A DNA stretch of 64,000 nucleotides from Acidiferrobacterales bacterium (GCA_028820695.1 JAPPIB010000013.1:1-64000), one strand, 5' to 3'. Counted from the stretch's first letter, positions 35,118 through 44,618 are shown. Translations and numbers: made by a program. The notes: a model not told the origin generated them from the letters alone.

Positions 35118-36401
35118 CTAGATGTAGTGAATGTAGTAATCCCGAAGCTGTCGCTGATCCATATCAGCGGTACTTTCGAGTTCATATTCCTTGATCACCG
35201 CGAGATTTCCGACCAGCTCGGCACCGACTGCGTCGACGAGGTCTGTATCAGCCTTGAGTTCCGCAAGCGCTGCGCCCAGATCGTCCGGTACGCCTTGTGT
35301 CGCATCATGATTTTCCAGACAGTCAGCGGTCTCGGCAGGTGGCAGATCATAGCCCTTTTCATACCCCAGCCGGGCCGCTTGCAGCACAGTCGCCGTCGCA
35401 GTATAGGGATTGACCGCTCCGTCTGCCATGCGGTGCTCAATCCTGGCCTGGTCGCCTGTCTCACTGCTGATTCGAGTGGTCACACCGCGATGATCCTCAC
35501 CCCAGTTGCGCCAGTATCCCGATAGACTGGCCGGTTGCAGGCGCATGTATGAATTGACTGTGGGAGCGAGCAATCCAGCCATTGCGCGATGATGATGCAT
35601 CAGTCCCGCCACACAGCGTCGGCCGAGATCAGAGAGTTTGTCTGCGGCTCCCGCGTCACCGATTGCGTTGGTACCCTGAGCGTCCCACAAACTGAAATTG
35701 ATGTGCACACCTGAACCACTGAGTTGCGGAATCGGCTTCGGCATGAAAGTCAGCAATACACCGTCCCTGATCGCAATCTCCCGAGCCATCAGTCTGAAAA
35801 GAAAAATATCGTCGGCGGCTGTCAGTGCATCGGCATACCGCAGTGTGAACTCGAACTGTGGTGAGTCGAATTCCGATGTAATCATTTCAAGTGGAAATCC
35901 GCAAACTTCAGCCTGATGAAAGATCCTGTCCGTCAATTCCAAAGGATCGATGAAAGGTCCGGTGCCGTAAACGAAGGCACCGGGTGTGTCATAGGGACTC
36001 CAATTGCCGTCGGCATCGCGAGTGAACGCATAGGCTTCGAGTTCAATACCGACCTTGACCTGGTAGCCGATCTCGTGCCATTGCCCGACTGTGTTTCTCA
36101 ATAAGGTACGGCCATCCACGGCCAGACTGTTCCCACAACTGTCGAACTGGTCCGCAATGACAACGCTTTCGTCGCCCAGCCACCCCTTGCGCGCTTCGCT
36201 GGCATCATACCGGACAACCATATCCGGCAATCCTTCCAGCAGCATTGAACACGGCGCGGGCAATAATTCCTTGTCGTAGGCCAGGGCGTACACGCCCTGG
36301 CAGAATCTTGATTCTCCTGAAGCAAGATTTCCGGGCAGATATTTTCCTCGTGCCAGATTGAGATGATCACAAAACAGCACTCTCAGTTTCTTATCGTTCA
36401 T
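35118..36401 (-). CDS. Glutamine-synthetase-family gamma-glutamyl ligase
   Basis: Protein of 427 residues. VGIELEAYAF near residue 116, EMITSEFDSPQFEFTLRYADAL near 166, SGSGVHINFSLWD near 229 and ARIEHRMADGAVNPYTATATVLQAA near 316 are the glutamine synthetase active-site blocks for metal, ATP and glutamate. The sequence differs from true GlnA and fits the GlnT/PuuA-like group, which joins glutamate to amines. It forms a leftward operon with the P450 and acetoacetate-decarboxylase-family genes, so it may glutamylate an amine during catabolism, as in aniline or polyamine pathways (inference). It is convergent with the sulfatase, 44 bases apart. Confidence 0.82.
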   Translation of the reverse strand: MNDKKLRVLFCDHLNLARGKYLPGNLASGESRFCQGVYALAYDKELLPAPCSMLLEGLPDMVVRYDASEARKGWLGDESVVIADQFDSCGNSLAVDGRTLLRNTVGQWHEIGYQVKVGIELEAYAFTRDADGNWSPYDTPGAFVYGTGPFIDPLELTDRIFHQAEVCGFPLEMITSEFDSPQFEFTLRYADALTAADDIFLFRLMAREIAIRDGVLLTFMPKPIPQLSGSGVHINFSLWDAQGTNAIGDAGAADKLSDLGRRCVAGLMHHHRAMAGLLAPTVNSYMRLQPASLSGYWRNWGEDHRGVTTRISSETGDQARIEHRMADGAVNPYTATATVLQAARLGYEKGYDLPPAETADCLENHDATQGVPDDLGAALAELKADTDLVDAVGAELVGNLAVIKEYELESTADMDQRQLRDYYIHYI

Positions 36402-36432
36402 CAGAGGTTTCCGTATGGGTTGGATAAAATGG

Positions 36433-37695
36433 TCAGTTCAAAGTCATCCTGACCGGCAATCGTTTTATGCCGCCGACGAAGTTCGACCGCACATACTCGA
36501 TTTCGTCGACAAGTTCGATCGACTTGATGCGACTGACGAGTTCCTGCAACAGCACTCGCAGTTCCAGCCGCGCGAGCCACATGCCGAGACACACATGCGG
36601 GCCACCCTGACCAAACGCCATGTGCCGATTGGGCTGACGCTCAAGATTGACGTCAAACGGGTTGTCAAATCGGTTTTCGTCGCGGTTGGCGGACGCAAAC
36701 CAATACACCACCTTGTCGCCTTCTTTCACTTTCTTCCCATGCAATTCGAAGTCTTGTGTTGCGGTTCGCCGAAAATGCATGGTCGGGGACGCCCAACGGA
36801 TGAACTCCTCTGTCGCGGACGCCCATAACCGCTTGTCGGCGAGTTGCAGCTTGTGCAGCAGTTCCGGCTTCATTGCCAGGGCGTGCATGGTTGCTGACAG
36901 GGTATAGCGCGTTGTATCGTTTCCTGCTGACACCAGCAGGCAGAAAAAGTTACGAAATTCGGTATCACTGATGACTTCACCCCGCTCATTCGGCTGCAGT
37001 ACCAGATTCAGCACGCCCTCACTGTCGATCTGTTCGGATGTTTCCTGCATCAGTTTCTTTGCGTAGCGGAAAAGTTCCGCTCCGGCAGGTGAGCGAAATG
37101 GCATGTACCGAAACTCATCGGTGTCGGTCTTGTCCAGCACAAAATTGGAGTATTCAGGGTCGGTGTTGGCGATCAGCTCATCGCCTTTCGTAACCAGCCA
37201 GTCCAGGTCTTGCGGCGGCAGCCCCAGAATTTGACCCAGCATGCGCATCGGCAATTGCCGGCTGATGTAAACCGCGGCATCAAATTCCTTGCGGGACAGA
37301 GCGCTTTCCAGGATATCCTCGCATAAACTGCGAATGACGCTCTCCGATCGATCGATCACTTTTTTGGAAAACGCCTCGCTTACGATCTTGCGTGTGACTG
37401 TGTGCTCCGGGGGATCGATTTCCTGAAAGGTCCGCCGGGCGAGATATTCTTCCCGGCTTTGGTCCTCCATGCGAATTCCCTGGGCGGAACTCAGCAATGA
37501 CGGGTTTCGATTGTGTTGCAGGATGTCGTCGTAGCGGGTCATGGACCAGTAGTCCTTGTACTGCCCGCCGTCGCACCAGGCAAGCGGATCTTCCCGTCTC
37601 ATTCTGGCAAAGGTATTGTGCGGCACGCCGTTCACAAAGGTATCGTGATCGGACAGGTCGGCGTAGCCATCGTCGGTTGGGTGCCAGATTGTCAT
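36433..37695 (-). CDS. Cytochrome P450 monooxygenase
   Basis: Protein of 420 residues from ATG 37695; eight codons further upstream are open from a TTG. All P450 marks are present: LVSAGNDTTRYTLSATMHALA near residue 250 (I-helix with the oxygen-activating Thr), TEEFIRWASP near 298 (ExxR) and MAFGQGGPHVCLGMWLARLEL near 358 (haem loop with Cys ligand). It lacks a membrane anchor, as usual in bacteria, so it needs a ferredoxin and reductase encoded elsewhere. It lies 31 bases before the ligase gene and 45 bases after the decarboxylase-family gene in one operon. The substrate is unknown, perhaps the same amine or aromatic compound. Confidence 0.93.
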   Translation of the reverse strand: MTIWHPTDDGYADLSDHDTFVNGVPHNTFARMRREDPLAWCDGGQYKDYWSMTRYDDILQHNRNPSLLSSAQGIRMEDQSREEYLARRTFQEIDPPEHTVTRKIVSEAFSKKVIDRSESVIRSLCEDILESALSRKEFDAAVYISRQLPMRMLGQILGLPPQDLDWLVTKGDELIANTDPEYSNFVLDKTDTDEFRYMPFRSPAGAELFRYAKKLMQETSEQIDSEGVLNLVLQPNERGEVISDTEFRNFFCLLVSAGNDTTRYTLSATMHALAMKPELLHKLQLADKRLWASATEEFIRWASPTMHFRRTATQDFELHGKKVKEGDKVVYWFASANRDENRFDNPFDVNLERQPNRHMAFGQGGPHVCLGMWLARLELRVLLQELVSRIKSIELVDEIEYVRSNFVGGIKRLPVRMTLN

Positions 37696-37740
37696 GTCAT
37701 GCCATGCCCGTTGCAACAATCCGTGATCTGAAGCTGATGA

Positions 37741-38550
37741 TCAGTCAATCGCAGGAAGGTTGCGTCGTCGCAGCGTGGTACCGCTTCTCCAGGAGAATGC
37801 GATTTCCCGCCAATATCCGGCGATGTTCTCAATCGGTTGCAGTCGCGTCAGCTCTTCAACCGGGGACTCAAACAGCTGCAGATCGAAATTTCCCGTAAAT
37901 GATCGTCCCACTTCGGCCTGATAGGCGCTCATCGTGACCAGCTCATCCAGGCTGTCTTCACCAACACCCTCAATTGACGGCATCCAGCGGTTGTGGAGCA
38001 TCGGGTGACTGTTTACAAATCCCGCATGATCACATTCATCGGTAATCTCAAATGTTGCATGAATGAGCTTGTGGTCGTAGGCGCAGACACTTGCACCGAA
38101 TCTGCCCCCGGGCTCAAGTCTGGGGCCCGCCCGCCCGACGGTAATCGGGCGAGACAGGTAAATTGATGCGAGCTTCTTGGGATACCCTTGATGATGTCCC
38201 CGAACCATCGCATAGTCAGAATCAACCCATATGTACACACAGCGCGAATAGGTTTTGCCCTGATACTTGCATCTGACAACAACAAACACCTCCATGTATT
38301 GGCTTCGCGCCGGGTCAAGAATTTCGCTGTAGTCATCCCGGCAGTTCTGCCAGTCGGCCCAGATCACCGCGACTGCATCGGGATTCTCGTCGGCAGGTTC
38401 CAGGTAATCGGGAAGCAATTCAGTGACGTTTTCGGGTTTCGTCAGGTATTCCAGTGTCAGCGTCGCACCCGAATAGTGCCAGGGAGTGTCCGGCACCAAT
38501 GAGGACTTGCCGGTCGCGCTTCGGGGGAACATAAAACCTTTCAGGGACAT
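37741..38550 (-). CDS. Acetoacetate-decarboxylase-family protein
   Basis: Protein of 269 residues from ATG 38550 (MSLKGFMFPRS); the frame extends nine codons further upstream. SQYMEVFVVVRCKYQGKTYSRCVYIWVDSDYAMVRGHHQGYPKKLASIYLSR near residue 85 is the family core. The Lys pair in GYPKK corresponds to the Schiff-base lysine of acetoacetate decarboxylase. Many relatives are aldolase-dehydratases rather than decarboxylases, so the reaction is open. It is the first gene of the leftward operon with the P450 and ligase genes, and direct repeats stand just upstream. Confidence 0.82.
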   Translation of the reverse strand: MSLKGFMFPRSATGKSSLVPDTPWHYSGATLTLEYLTKPENVTELLPDYLEPADENPDAVAVIWADWQNCRDDYSEILDPARSQYMEVFVVVRCKYQGKTYSRCVYIWVDSDYAMVRGHHQGYPKKLASIYLSRPITVGRAGPRLEPGGRFGASVCAYDHKLIHATFEITDECDHAGFVNSHPMLHNRWMPSIEGVGEDSLDELVTMSAYQAEVGRSFTGNFDLQLFESPVEELTRLQPIENIAGYWREIAFSWRSGTTLRRRNLPAID

Positions 38551-38585
38551 CTCGATTGTTTCACACAGTCTGGTCAAGTCGGCAT

Positions 38586-38611
38586 TGAGTTATTTTATTA
38601 TGAGTTATTTT
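38586..38611. promoter_or_regulatory. Direct repeats upstream of the decarboxylase-family operon
   Basis: TGAGTTATTTT occurs twice (38586 and 38601), 15 bases apart, 36 to 61 bases before the start at 38550. Spacing and place suggest a regulator site. The rest of the gap to 38820 shows nothing clear. Confidence 0.4.
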
Positions 38612-38820
38612 CCGGCTCGCAAAAACTGTCGGCAGTTGTTGTTTCCGCTGCGCCGTGAACGTTGTTCAGCGCATAACCTTGCCGTCCGGCAAGCTGGGCC
38701 GAATGTCACCGCAATGCAAAAGCCTCAGCATGATTTTACCGGTGACCCTCATCTGATTTGATGTGATAATGTGTACTATACGGCCCATTCAGGGTGTCAG
38801 CAAGGCTTGAGGGGAGAGTC

Positions 38821-39711
38821 ATGAGCGAATTTCGTCGAATCCTATTGGCGGGTTATCCGACAGTTGTTGAGCGGTGCGGTGATGAGCTCATCGCGGGTGA
38901 CGGTCGCACGATCAGCGTTGAGGACGCAGTTCATCTGGCGCCGGTTGAGCCTCGCAAGATCATCTGTGTGCATCTGAACTACAAAAGTCGTGTAGAGGAA
39001 TACATGACCAGACTTCCGGCAACACCGACTTACTTTCATAAACCGGTTACCGCACTTTGTGGCCATAAGGCGGATGTTGTCAGGCCGAAGCGTTGTGAGT
39101 GGCTGAACTATGAGGGCGAGATCGCAATCGTCATCGGCCGGTATTGCCGAAACATCAGCCGATCCGACGCTTCACAATACATTGCGGGGTACGCGGTCGC
39201 CAATGATTATGGGCTGCACGATTTTCGCGATACCGATGCGGGTTCGATGCTGCGGGTGAAAGGAACAGATACCCTGTGTCCGGTTGGTCCGGGTTTGGTG
39301 ACCGGCTGGGATTTTCGCGGCAAGCGAATCCGTACGATCGTCAATGGTGAAGTGAAACAGGATGGCAACACAGATGAGATGGAATGGGATATGCATTATC
39401 TCGTCGCTGACATTGCCAGAAACATCACATTGGAGCCGGGCGACCTGTTGCTGTCAGGCACTCCGGCCAATAGCCGTCCGGTGAAACCAGGCGATGTTGT
39501 CACGGTTGAGGTTGAGGGTCTCGGTGCGTTGACCAACACTATTGTGGAGGGGCCCGCTTCGATTCGGGACGATGTCGGGCACCAGCCGATGACAACCGAG
39601 GAGGTGGTCTCTACGGCAATGGGTGGAGATTGGGAGTTTCGCGGCATTCGCGCACCGCGAGGCCCGGGGGCCGCCCATTACAAGAGCAAACTGGATGGCG
39701 ATTCGGATTGA
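38821..39711 (+). CDS. Fumarylacetoacetate-hydrolase-family protein (HpaG-like)
   Basis: Protein of 296 residues from ATG 38821, preceded by a GGGGAG ribosome site. KIICVHLNYKSRVEEYMT near residue 49, WLNYEGEIAIVIGR near 94 (metal-binding E-x-E), GYAVANDYGLHDFRDTD near 122 and LEPGDLLLSGTPANSRPVKPGDVV near 205 are the FAH signatures. The group includes the decarboxylase and isomerase that follow ring cleavage in the homoprotocatechuate route, which fits the dioxygenase and semialdehyde dehydrogenase 7 kb to the left. It is transcribed away from the decarboxylase-family operon. Family sure; reaction inferred. Confidence 0.86.
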   Translation: MSEFRRILLAGYPTVVERCGDELIAGDGRTISVEDAVHLAPVEPRKIICVHLNYKSRVEEYMTRLPATPTYFHKPVTALCGHKADVVRPKRCEWLNYEGEIAIVIGRYCRNISRSDASQYIAGYAVANDYGLHDFRDTDAGSMLRVKGTDTLCPVGPGLVTGWDFRGKRIRTIVNGEVKQDGNTDEMEWDMHYLVADIARNITLEPGDLLLSGTPANSRPVKPGDVVTVEVEGLGALTNTIVEGPASIRDDVGHQPMTTEEVVSTAMGGDWEFRGIRAPRGPGAAHYKSKLDGDSD

Positions 39712-39774
39712 TGGTGTGATCCAATGCCTCCGAATCAGGTCATCCGAAAGTCATGCCTGACCGCTGAACTTTGA

Positions 39775-40233
39775 TTGCCGCTGCAGCCGGGCAACTATGC
39801 CTATGAGCAGGTAATGCAGACAATCCGCGAGCTGGGACTCGGCATGTCTGTCGTTGAACAGCAGTTCCGTCGAACCGTGTTCAATATTGTCGGCCGCAAT
39901 CAGGACGATCATGTCAAGAACATTGCGTTCTTGATGGATCAGTCTGGCAAGTGGCGTCTTTCGCCCGCTTGCGACGCGGTCTATGCATATAACCCGTCGG
40001 GTATTCAGACCCGCGATCATCAAATGAGCATTGTCGGCAACCGCAACAATTTCGAACTTGAGGATTTGCTCAGCTTTGCTGAATCTTTAGGACTGACGAG
40101 ATCAACCGCTCGCGGTATCATTGCGCAAGTTGTATCAATTGTGACAGATTGGCCGCAATTCGCAAGGCAGGCCGGTATCGATGAAAAGATTATCGCGCGA
40201 GTTGGTCAGACTCTTCGAACAAAGCTGCGATGA
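39775..40233 (+). pseudogene. HipA C-terminal fragment
   Basis: The 152 codons align with the last third of HipA-type serine/threonine kinases: AYEQVMQTIRELGLG, then EQQFRRTVFNIVGRNQDDHVKNIAFLMDQSGKWRLSPACDAVYAYNPSG, then DHQMSIVGNR. The NQDDHVKN block holds catalytic residues, but the N-terminal two thirds, including the ATP-binding region and start, are missing, and no HipB gene lies upstream. No good start codon exists (TTG 39775). It is a leftover of a HipBA system. Confidence 0.75.
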
Positions 40234-40300
40234 TTGCAGGCCCAGTCAGGCTTGGCCGGCTTTCCGCGCAATCGATCGGGCGCACAATGCGATTGATTGC

Positions 40301-40327
40301 GGCGGGCGACCGCATCTAGCGCCCGCC
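40301..40327. terminator. Hairpin after HipA fragment
   Basis: GGCGGGCG and CGCCCGCC form an 8-bp GC stem over an 11-base loop just before the EamA gene. Only a weak T-tract follows, so it is a possible terminator only. Confidence 0.35.
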
Positions 40328-40347
40328 TGATTTCGCAGTTTAGCGCC

Positions 40348-41280
40348 ATGGCGATCCGTTTCGCAGCATCCAATCAGCCGTCTCGCGTTCTGACAGGCGG
40401 TCTTATGATCATCGGCGCAATGTCCGTGATCGGTTTTGTTGACAACCTGATCCCCTTCATCCAGCAGGAAGCCGGATTATTTCAGTTTCAGGCATTTCGG
40501 TCGGCGATTTGCTGCACCATTATCGTGTTGTACTGCTTGATCAGAAAGCAAGGCCTGAGGCCCAAACGATACTGGGCAATCGCAGTCAGGGGGTTCTTGA
40601 TGGCATGGGCCATCTTGCTCTACTTCGGTGCTTTGTCACTGATGCCGATCGCGGAGGCCGGTGCGACACTGTTCAGTGCACCGATCTTCGTGCTGGTGTT
40701 TTCGGTCATCGTATTTCGAATGAAGATAGGCGTGTGGCGCATCGTTGCTGTTGCCATCGGATTTACAGGTGTGCTGCTGGTGTTGAAACCAAGTCCTGAC
40801 AATATTGGATTTCTGACCGTGTTGCCACTGCTGGCGGGAATTTTCTACGCTCTCGGCCAGCTTGCGACACGCCATCTTTGTTCAGAAGAGAATACAGCTG
40901 TTGTCATGATGGGTTTCTTTCTCATGATCGGATCGCTGAGTCTGCTGATGTTGGCAATTCTGCATGTACTTGAGTTGCCGCCTGAGGTGGTGGATAGCGC
41001 ACCGTTTTTTCTGCAGCCGTGGGAGGTTCCGACCAAACAGTTTCTGTTTTTTGTCTTGATTCAGGCAATGGGATCTATCGTCGGTGTGATGGGGTTGGTC
41101 AGAGGCTATCAGATTGCAGAACCGACCTACGTTGGAATTTTTGAGTATAGCTTTCTGATCTTCGCGGGGTTCTGGGGATGGATGCTTTGGGGTCAGATAC
41201 CGGATGCCGTGGCGTTTGTCGGTATCATAGCGATCGTAACGGCAGGGGTGATGATCGCATTGCGTTCGCGTCAGCAATGA
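40348..41280 (+). CDS. EamA/DMT-family permease
   Basis: Protein of 310 residues from ATG 40348. It has ten predicted membrane spans in two EamA repeats; repeat one includes SVIGFVDNLIPFIQ and FGALSLMPIAEAGATLFSAPIFVLVFSVIVF near residue 95, and repeat two QAMGSIVGVMGLVRGYQIAEPTYVGIFEYSFLIFAGFWGWMLWGQIPD near 237. These drug/metabolite transporters usually export amino acids or other small solutes. It stands between a HipA fragment and the CocE-type hydrolase on the same strand. The substrate cannot be read. Confidence 0.88.
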   Translation: MAIRFAASNQPSRVLTGGLMIIGAMSVIGFVDNLIPFIQQEAGLFQFQAFRSAICCTIIVLYCLIRKQGLRPKRYWAIAVRGFLMAWAILLYFGALSLMPIAEAGATLFSAPIFVLVFSVIVFRMKIGVWRIVAVAIGFTGVLLVLKPSPDNIGFLTVLPLLAGIFYALGQLATRHLCSEENTAVVMMGFFLMIGSLSLLMLAILHVLELPPEVVDSAPFFLQPWEVPTKQFLFFVLIQAMGSIVGVMGLVRGYQIAEPTYVGIFEYSFLIFAGFWGWMLWGQIPDAVAFVGIIAIVTAGVMIALRSRQQ

Positions 41281-41527
41281 CCCAGCCTGCCGGGCCTCAC
41301 CTAAAGACTCGACACGTTGCTGTGAGAGTGCTGCCTGTGCCCGGAGAACTTCTTGAGCACGGCTTGTGTCAAGCGGTGGAAAGGTAGCATTGTGCGTCCG
41401 GCGTTGCGGAAAATCGTCTCCGGTCCAGATATCCTGAACATTAAAATACGACTTGCAGCGGGCAATAGGCCCGCAAAGGCCGAGCGGTTCAATCCCCACA
41501 GGACTGTGCTGGCGAAACAGGAGCGAA

Positions 41528-43546
41528 ATGAAGACAGTCACCGACTTTCCCCGCAAGACCACTGTAGTCGAAGGTGAATTCATTGCACTGTCGGATGGCG
41601 TTCAGCTGGCTGTCAAGATATGGATGCCTGAAGATGCAGCGCACGACCCGGTGCCTGCTATTGTCGAATATCTTCCCTATCGATATCAGGATGGAACCGC
41701 TGAACGCGATGCACTGACTCACCCTTATTTTGCAGGCCACGGATATGCATCGGTGCGAGTCGACATGCGTGGTACGGGCAATTCGACCGGCGTGCTGCTC
41801 GGTGAGTATCTCAAGCAGGAGCAGGACGATGCACTTGAGGTTATCGACTGGATTACAGACCAGCCGTGGTGTTCGGGACAAGTCGGGATTATCGGAATAT
41901 CATGGGGCGGATTCAATGGTCTGCAGATTGCCGCCCGCAAGCCAGATGCCCTCAAGGCGATTGTGACGATCTGTTCAACGGACGATCGCTACGCCGACGA
42001 TATCCACTTCATGGGCGGAGCCATGCTGACGGACAACATTGCATGGTCGACTTATATGTTTTCCATCAACACGACTCCGCCTGACCCTCTTGTGCACGGC
42101 GATGCATGGCGCGACATCTGGCATGAACGGCTCAAGGGCAGCGGTCTGTGGCTGTCCGATTGGCTGGCGCACCAACAGCGCGACGAGTTCTATCGTCATG
42201 GATCCGTGTGCGAGAATTACGACGACATCGATTGCGCGGTCTATGCGGTCGGTGGTTGGGCGGACGGGTATTCAAACTCGATATTTCGGTTGCTGTCGAA
42301 TCTCAAGGCTCCGTGCAAGGGACTGATTGGTCCATGGGCGCACCTTTATCCTCATTTTGCAACGCCTGGACCCGCGATTGGATTTCTGCACGAATGTCTT
42401 CGCTGGTGGGATCACTGGCTGAAGGGAGGTGACACTGGAATCATGGACGAACCGCAGTTGCGTTGCTGGATGCAGGATTCCGTCCGTCCGCAAACCCATT
42501 ACGATTACCGTCCAGGGCGTTGGATTGCCGAAAGTCAGTGGCCTTCGGACAATATCGAACAGAGGCTGTACCACCTGACCGGGGATGGCTTGTCCGGACA
42601 AGCGGGCAGCGAGCATGTGATGCGTATCTCATCGCCTCAGACTGCTGGTCGTGCAAGCGGTACGTGGTGTTCATACGGTGTTGATCCGGACGTGTCCGGC
42701 GATCAGAGGGCGGAAGCCGGGAGCAGTCTGAATTTTGACTCACTCGAACTCAGTGAAGAGCTTGAGATTCTCGGTGCGCCGGTTGTGAGACTGAAGTTCA
42801 ATTCAAGCCAGCGCAACGCGTTGGCAGCTGTGTGCCTGAATGAGGTACTGGTTGACGGTTCGGTGACGCGTATCACCTACGGCATACTGAACCTGACACA
42901 TCGCAATGGTCATCTTGATCCCGAAAACCTGATACCGGGCCAAGACTGCAGTGCCGTGATCCAAATGAACGAAATTGCGCATAAGTTTGCCGCCGGCAGC
43001 AAAATACGCTTGTCGCTGACGACCGCTTACTGGCCTGTGGTCTGGCCGTCACCGGTCAAATCCGAACTTGCGCTGCTTGTACCGGCTTGTACGCTCACTG
43101 TGCCGTTTCGACCTCGACAGGAAATCGACAATGGTCTTGCCGAGTTTGCCGAGCCGGAAGCCGCACCTGCTCTCAACAAGACTGTCCTTTCGGAGCCCGG
43201 AAGTGAGTTTACGGTGACCGAGAACATACAGACCGGAGATGTCACGCTGCGAAAATGGTTCGACGAGGGGATCATTGTCTACGATGACTATCCAGGCTGG
43301 ACCGTTGCTTCCACACACGAGGAGTTTTTCTCGATTCATCCAGATGACCCCTGTTCAGCGAAGTGTGACATCACCTGGACCGAAAAGTTTTCCCGCGGCA
43401 ATTGGGAAGTTTCAACCCGTACCAATACCATGGTGACGTCGACACCGAGTCATTTCCATCTGCAAGCAAGACTTGAGGCATGGGAAGGTGATGAGCTTGC
43501 GTACGAGCAGACCTGGAACCAGCAGTTCGAGCGCAAATTTGTCTGA
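41528..43546 (+). CDS. CocE/NonD-family serine hydrolase
   Basis: Protein of 672 residues from ATG 41528. The alpha/beta-hydrolase domain holds DMRGTGNSTG near residue 78 and the nucleophile elbow GISWGGFNG near 121. The C-terminal X-Pro dipeptidyl-peptidase-like jelly-roll starts near 390 (ELEILGAPVVRLKF) and includes IRLSLTTAYWPVVWPSP near 494. There is no signal peptide, so it is cytoplasmic. Relatives hydrolyse acyl esters, amides or cephalosporin-type esters. It is preceded by GGAGCGAA and is convergent with the dehydratase gene, so it may act alone. Confidence 0.87.
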   Translation: MKTVTDFPRKTTVVEGEFIALSDGVQLAVKIWMPEDAAHDPVPAIVEYLPYRYQDGTAERDALTHPYFAGHGYASVRVDMRGTGNSTGVLLGEYLKQEQDDALEVIDWITDQPWCSGQVGIIGISWGGFNGLQIAARKPDALKAIVTICSTDDRYADDIHFMGGAMLTDNIAWSTYMFSINTTPPDPLVHGDAWRDIWHERLKGSGLWLSDWLAHQQRDEFYRHGSVCENYDDIDCAVYAVGGWADGYSNSIFRLLSNLKAPCKGLIGPWAHLYPHFATPGPAIGFLHECLRWWDHWLKGGDTGIMDEPQLRCWMQDSVRPQTHYDYRPGRWIAESQWPSDNIEQRLYHLTGDGLSGQAGSEHVMRISSPQTAGRASGTWCSYGVDPDVSGDQRAEAGSSLNFDSLELSEELEILGAPVVRLKFNSSQRNALAAVCLNEVLVDGSVTRITYGILNLTHRNGHLDPENLIPGQDCSAVIQMNEIAHKFAAGSKIRLSLTTAYWPVVWPSPVKSELALLVPACTLTVPFRPRQEIDNGLAEFAEPEAAPALNKTVLSEPGSEFTVTENIQTGDVTLRKWFDEGIIVYDDYPGWTVASTHEEFFSIHPDDPCSAKCDITWTEKFSRGNWEVSTRTNTMVTSTPSHFHLQARLEAWEGDELAYEQTWNQQFERKFV

Positions 43547-43564
43547 TCACAATTTGCAGCCAGT

Positions 43565-43580
43565 CCGGGTATTTCCCCGG
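43565..43580. terminator. Small hairpin between convergent genes
   Basis: CCGGG-tatttc-CCCGG in the 88-base gap between the CocE-type hydrolase and the dehydratase gene. Short stem without a T-run; a weak bidirectional terminator candidate. Confidence 0.3.
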
Positions 43581-43634
43581 CCCGGCCAGGAATCAGTCAG
43601 GTCGGATGCCGAAGATTGAATTCGTCATTCAAGA

Positions 43635-44618
43635 TCAGCAGCGTGACAAATCCACATCCTCGCCACAAGTGATCCGATGGTGGAGTCGCATGTCGATATT
43701 ACCGCCGCTGACCAGGGCGACGGTCGGACCTGTCGGTACGAACTTACGTGAAAGCAGTGCTGCTATTGCGACCGCACCGGCACCCTCGATGATTTGCCTG
43801 TCTTCCCAGTAGGCGTGCCGGATCGCCTGCGAGATTTCCTTTTCACTGACGAGTATCAACTCGTCTACCAGGGTTTGTACCGCTTCGAATGTGAAGTGAT
43901 TGTCCAGTCCGATACCGCCACCCAATGCATCAGCGAGCGAGGGCAGTTCTTCGACTTCGATGGGTTTGCCGGCCTTGATGCTCTCGTACATCGCTGCGCC
44001 GTGTTCCATACTGACGCCAATCACCTGGATCTTCGAATTGATTGCCTTCAGGGCGATCGCAATGCCGGCGATCAGGCCTCCTCCGGAAACCGGGACCAAA
44101 ACCGACTGGAGATTCTCAACCTGTTCTGCGAGTTCGAGGCCGATCGTGCCCTGGCCGGATATGACGTCGGATTGGTCGAATGGAGAAAGATAGGTCAGAC
44201 CTTCCGACGCGACCAGTCTGTCTACTGTGATTTGGGCCTCATCCTGGGACTTGCCGATTATCCGAACCTCTGCACCAAGCGCCTTGATCGCGTCAATTTT
44301 GTTTTGCGGAACCAGTGAGGACATGCATACGATACAGTGCGCACCAACGGTCGATGAGGCATATGCGAGCCCGCGTCCATGATTGCCGGAAGACACGCAG
44401 ACGATTCCCTTGCTGCGCTGGATGTCACTAAGTTTGCTGACTGCATGAATCGCACCGCGGATCTTGAAGCTGCCGATGCTCTGTTGATTCTCGAGTTTCA
44501 GGTAAACAGGGCAGTTCGAGTGTTGTGTAAGCGACGAGGACGAAATCAATCGCGTGTACTGACAGTCATCTGGAATGACTTCGCGGGCGGTCTCAATGTC
44601 GGAGAGTTTGATTGACAT
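43635..44618 (-). CDS. PLP-dependent threonine/serine dehydratase
   Basis: Protein of 327 residues from ATG 44618; the longer open frame upstream is not protein-like. LENQQSIGSFKIRGA near residue 43 carries the PLP lysine (K52), SSGNHGRGLAYA near 78 binds the substrate carboxylate, and VPVSGGGLIAGIA near 180 is the phosphate loop. It has the length of catabolic or EutB-like dehydratases and lacks the regulatory C-terminal domain of biosynthetic IlvA. It would deaminate threonine, serine or a hydroxy-amino acid to a 2-oxo acid. It is a single gene, divergent from rpoD. Confidence 0.87.
   Translation of the reverse strand: MSIKLSDIETAREVIPDDCQYTRLISSSSLTQHSNCPVYLKLENQQSIGSFKIRGAIHAVSKLSDIQRSKGIVCVSSGNHGRGLAYASSTVGAHCIVCMSSLVPQNKIDAIKALGAEVRIIGKSQDEAQITVDRLVASEGLTYLSPFDQSDVISGQGTIGLELAEQVENLQSVLVPVSGGGLIAGIAIALKAINSKIQVIGVSMEHGAAMYESIKAGKPIEVEELPSLADALGGGIGLDNHFTFEAVQTLVDELILVSEKEISQAIRHAYWEDRQIIEGAGAVAIAALLSRKFVPTGPTVALVSGGNIDMRLHHRITCGEDVDLSRC

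Noticed and set aside
43565-43580. Strong bidirectional terminator
   Set aside because: Only a 5-bp stem without flanking A/T tracts; kept as a weak candidate and not used as evidence.
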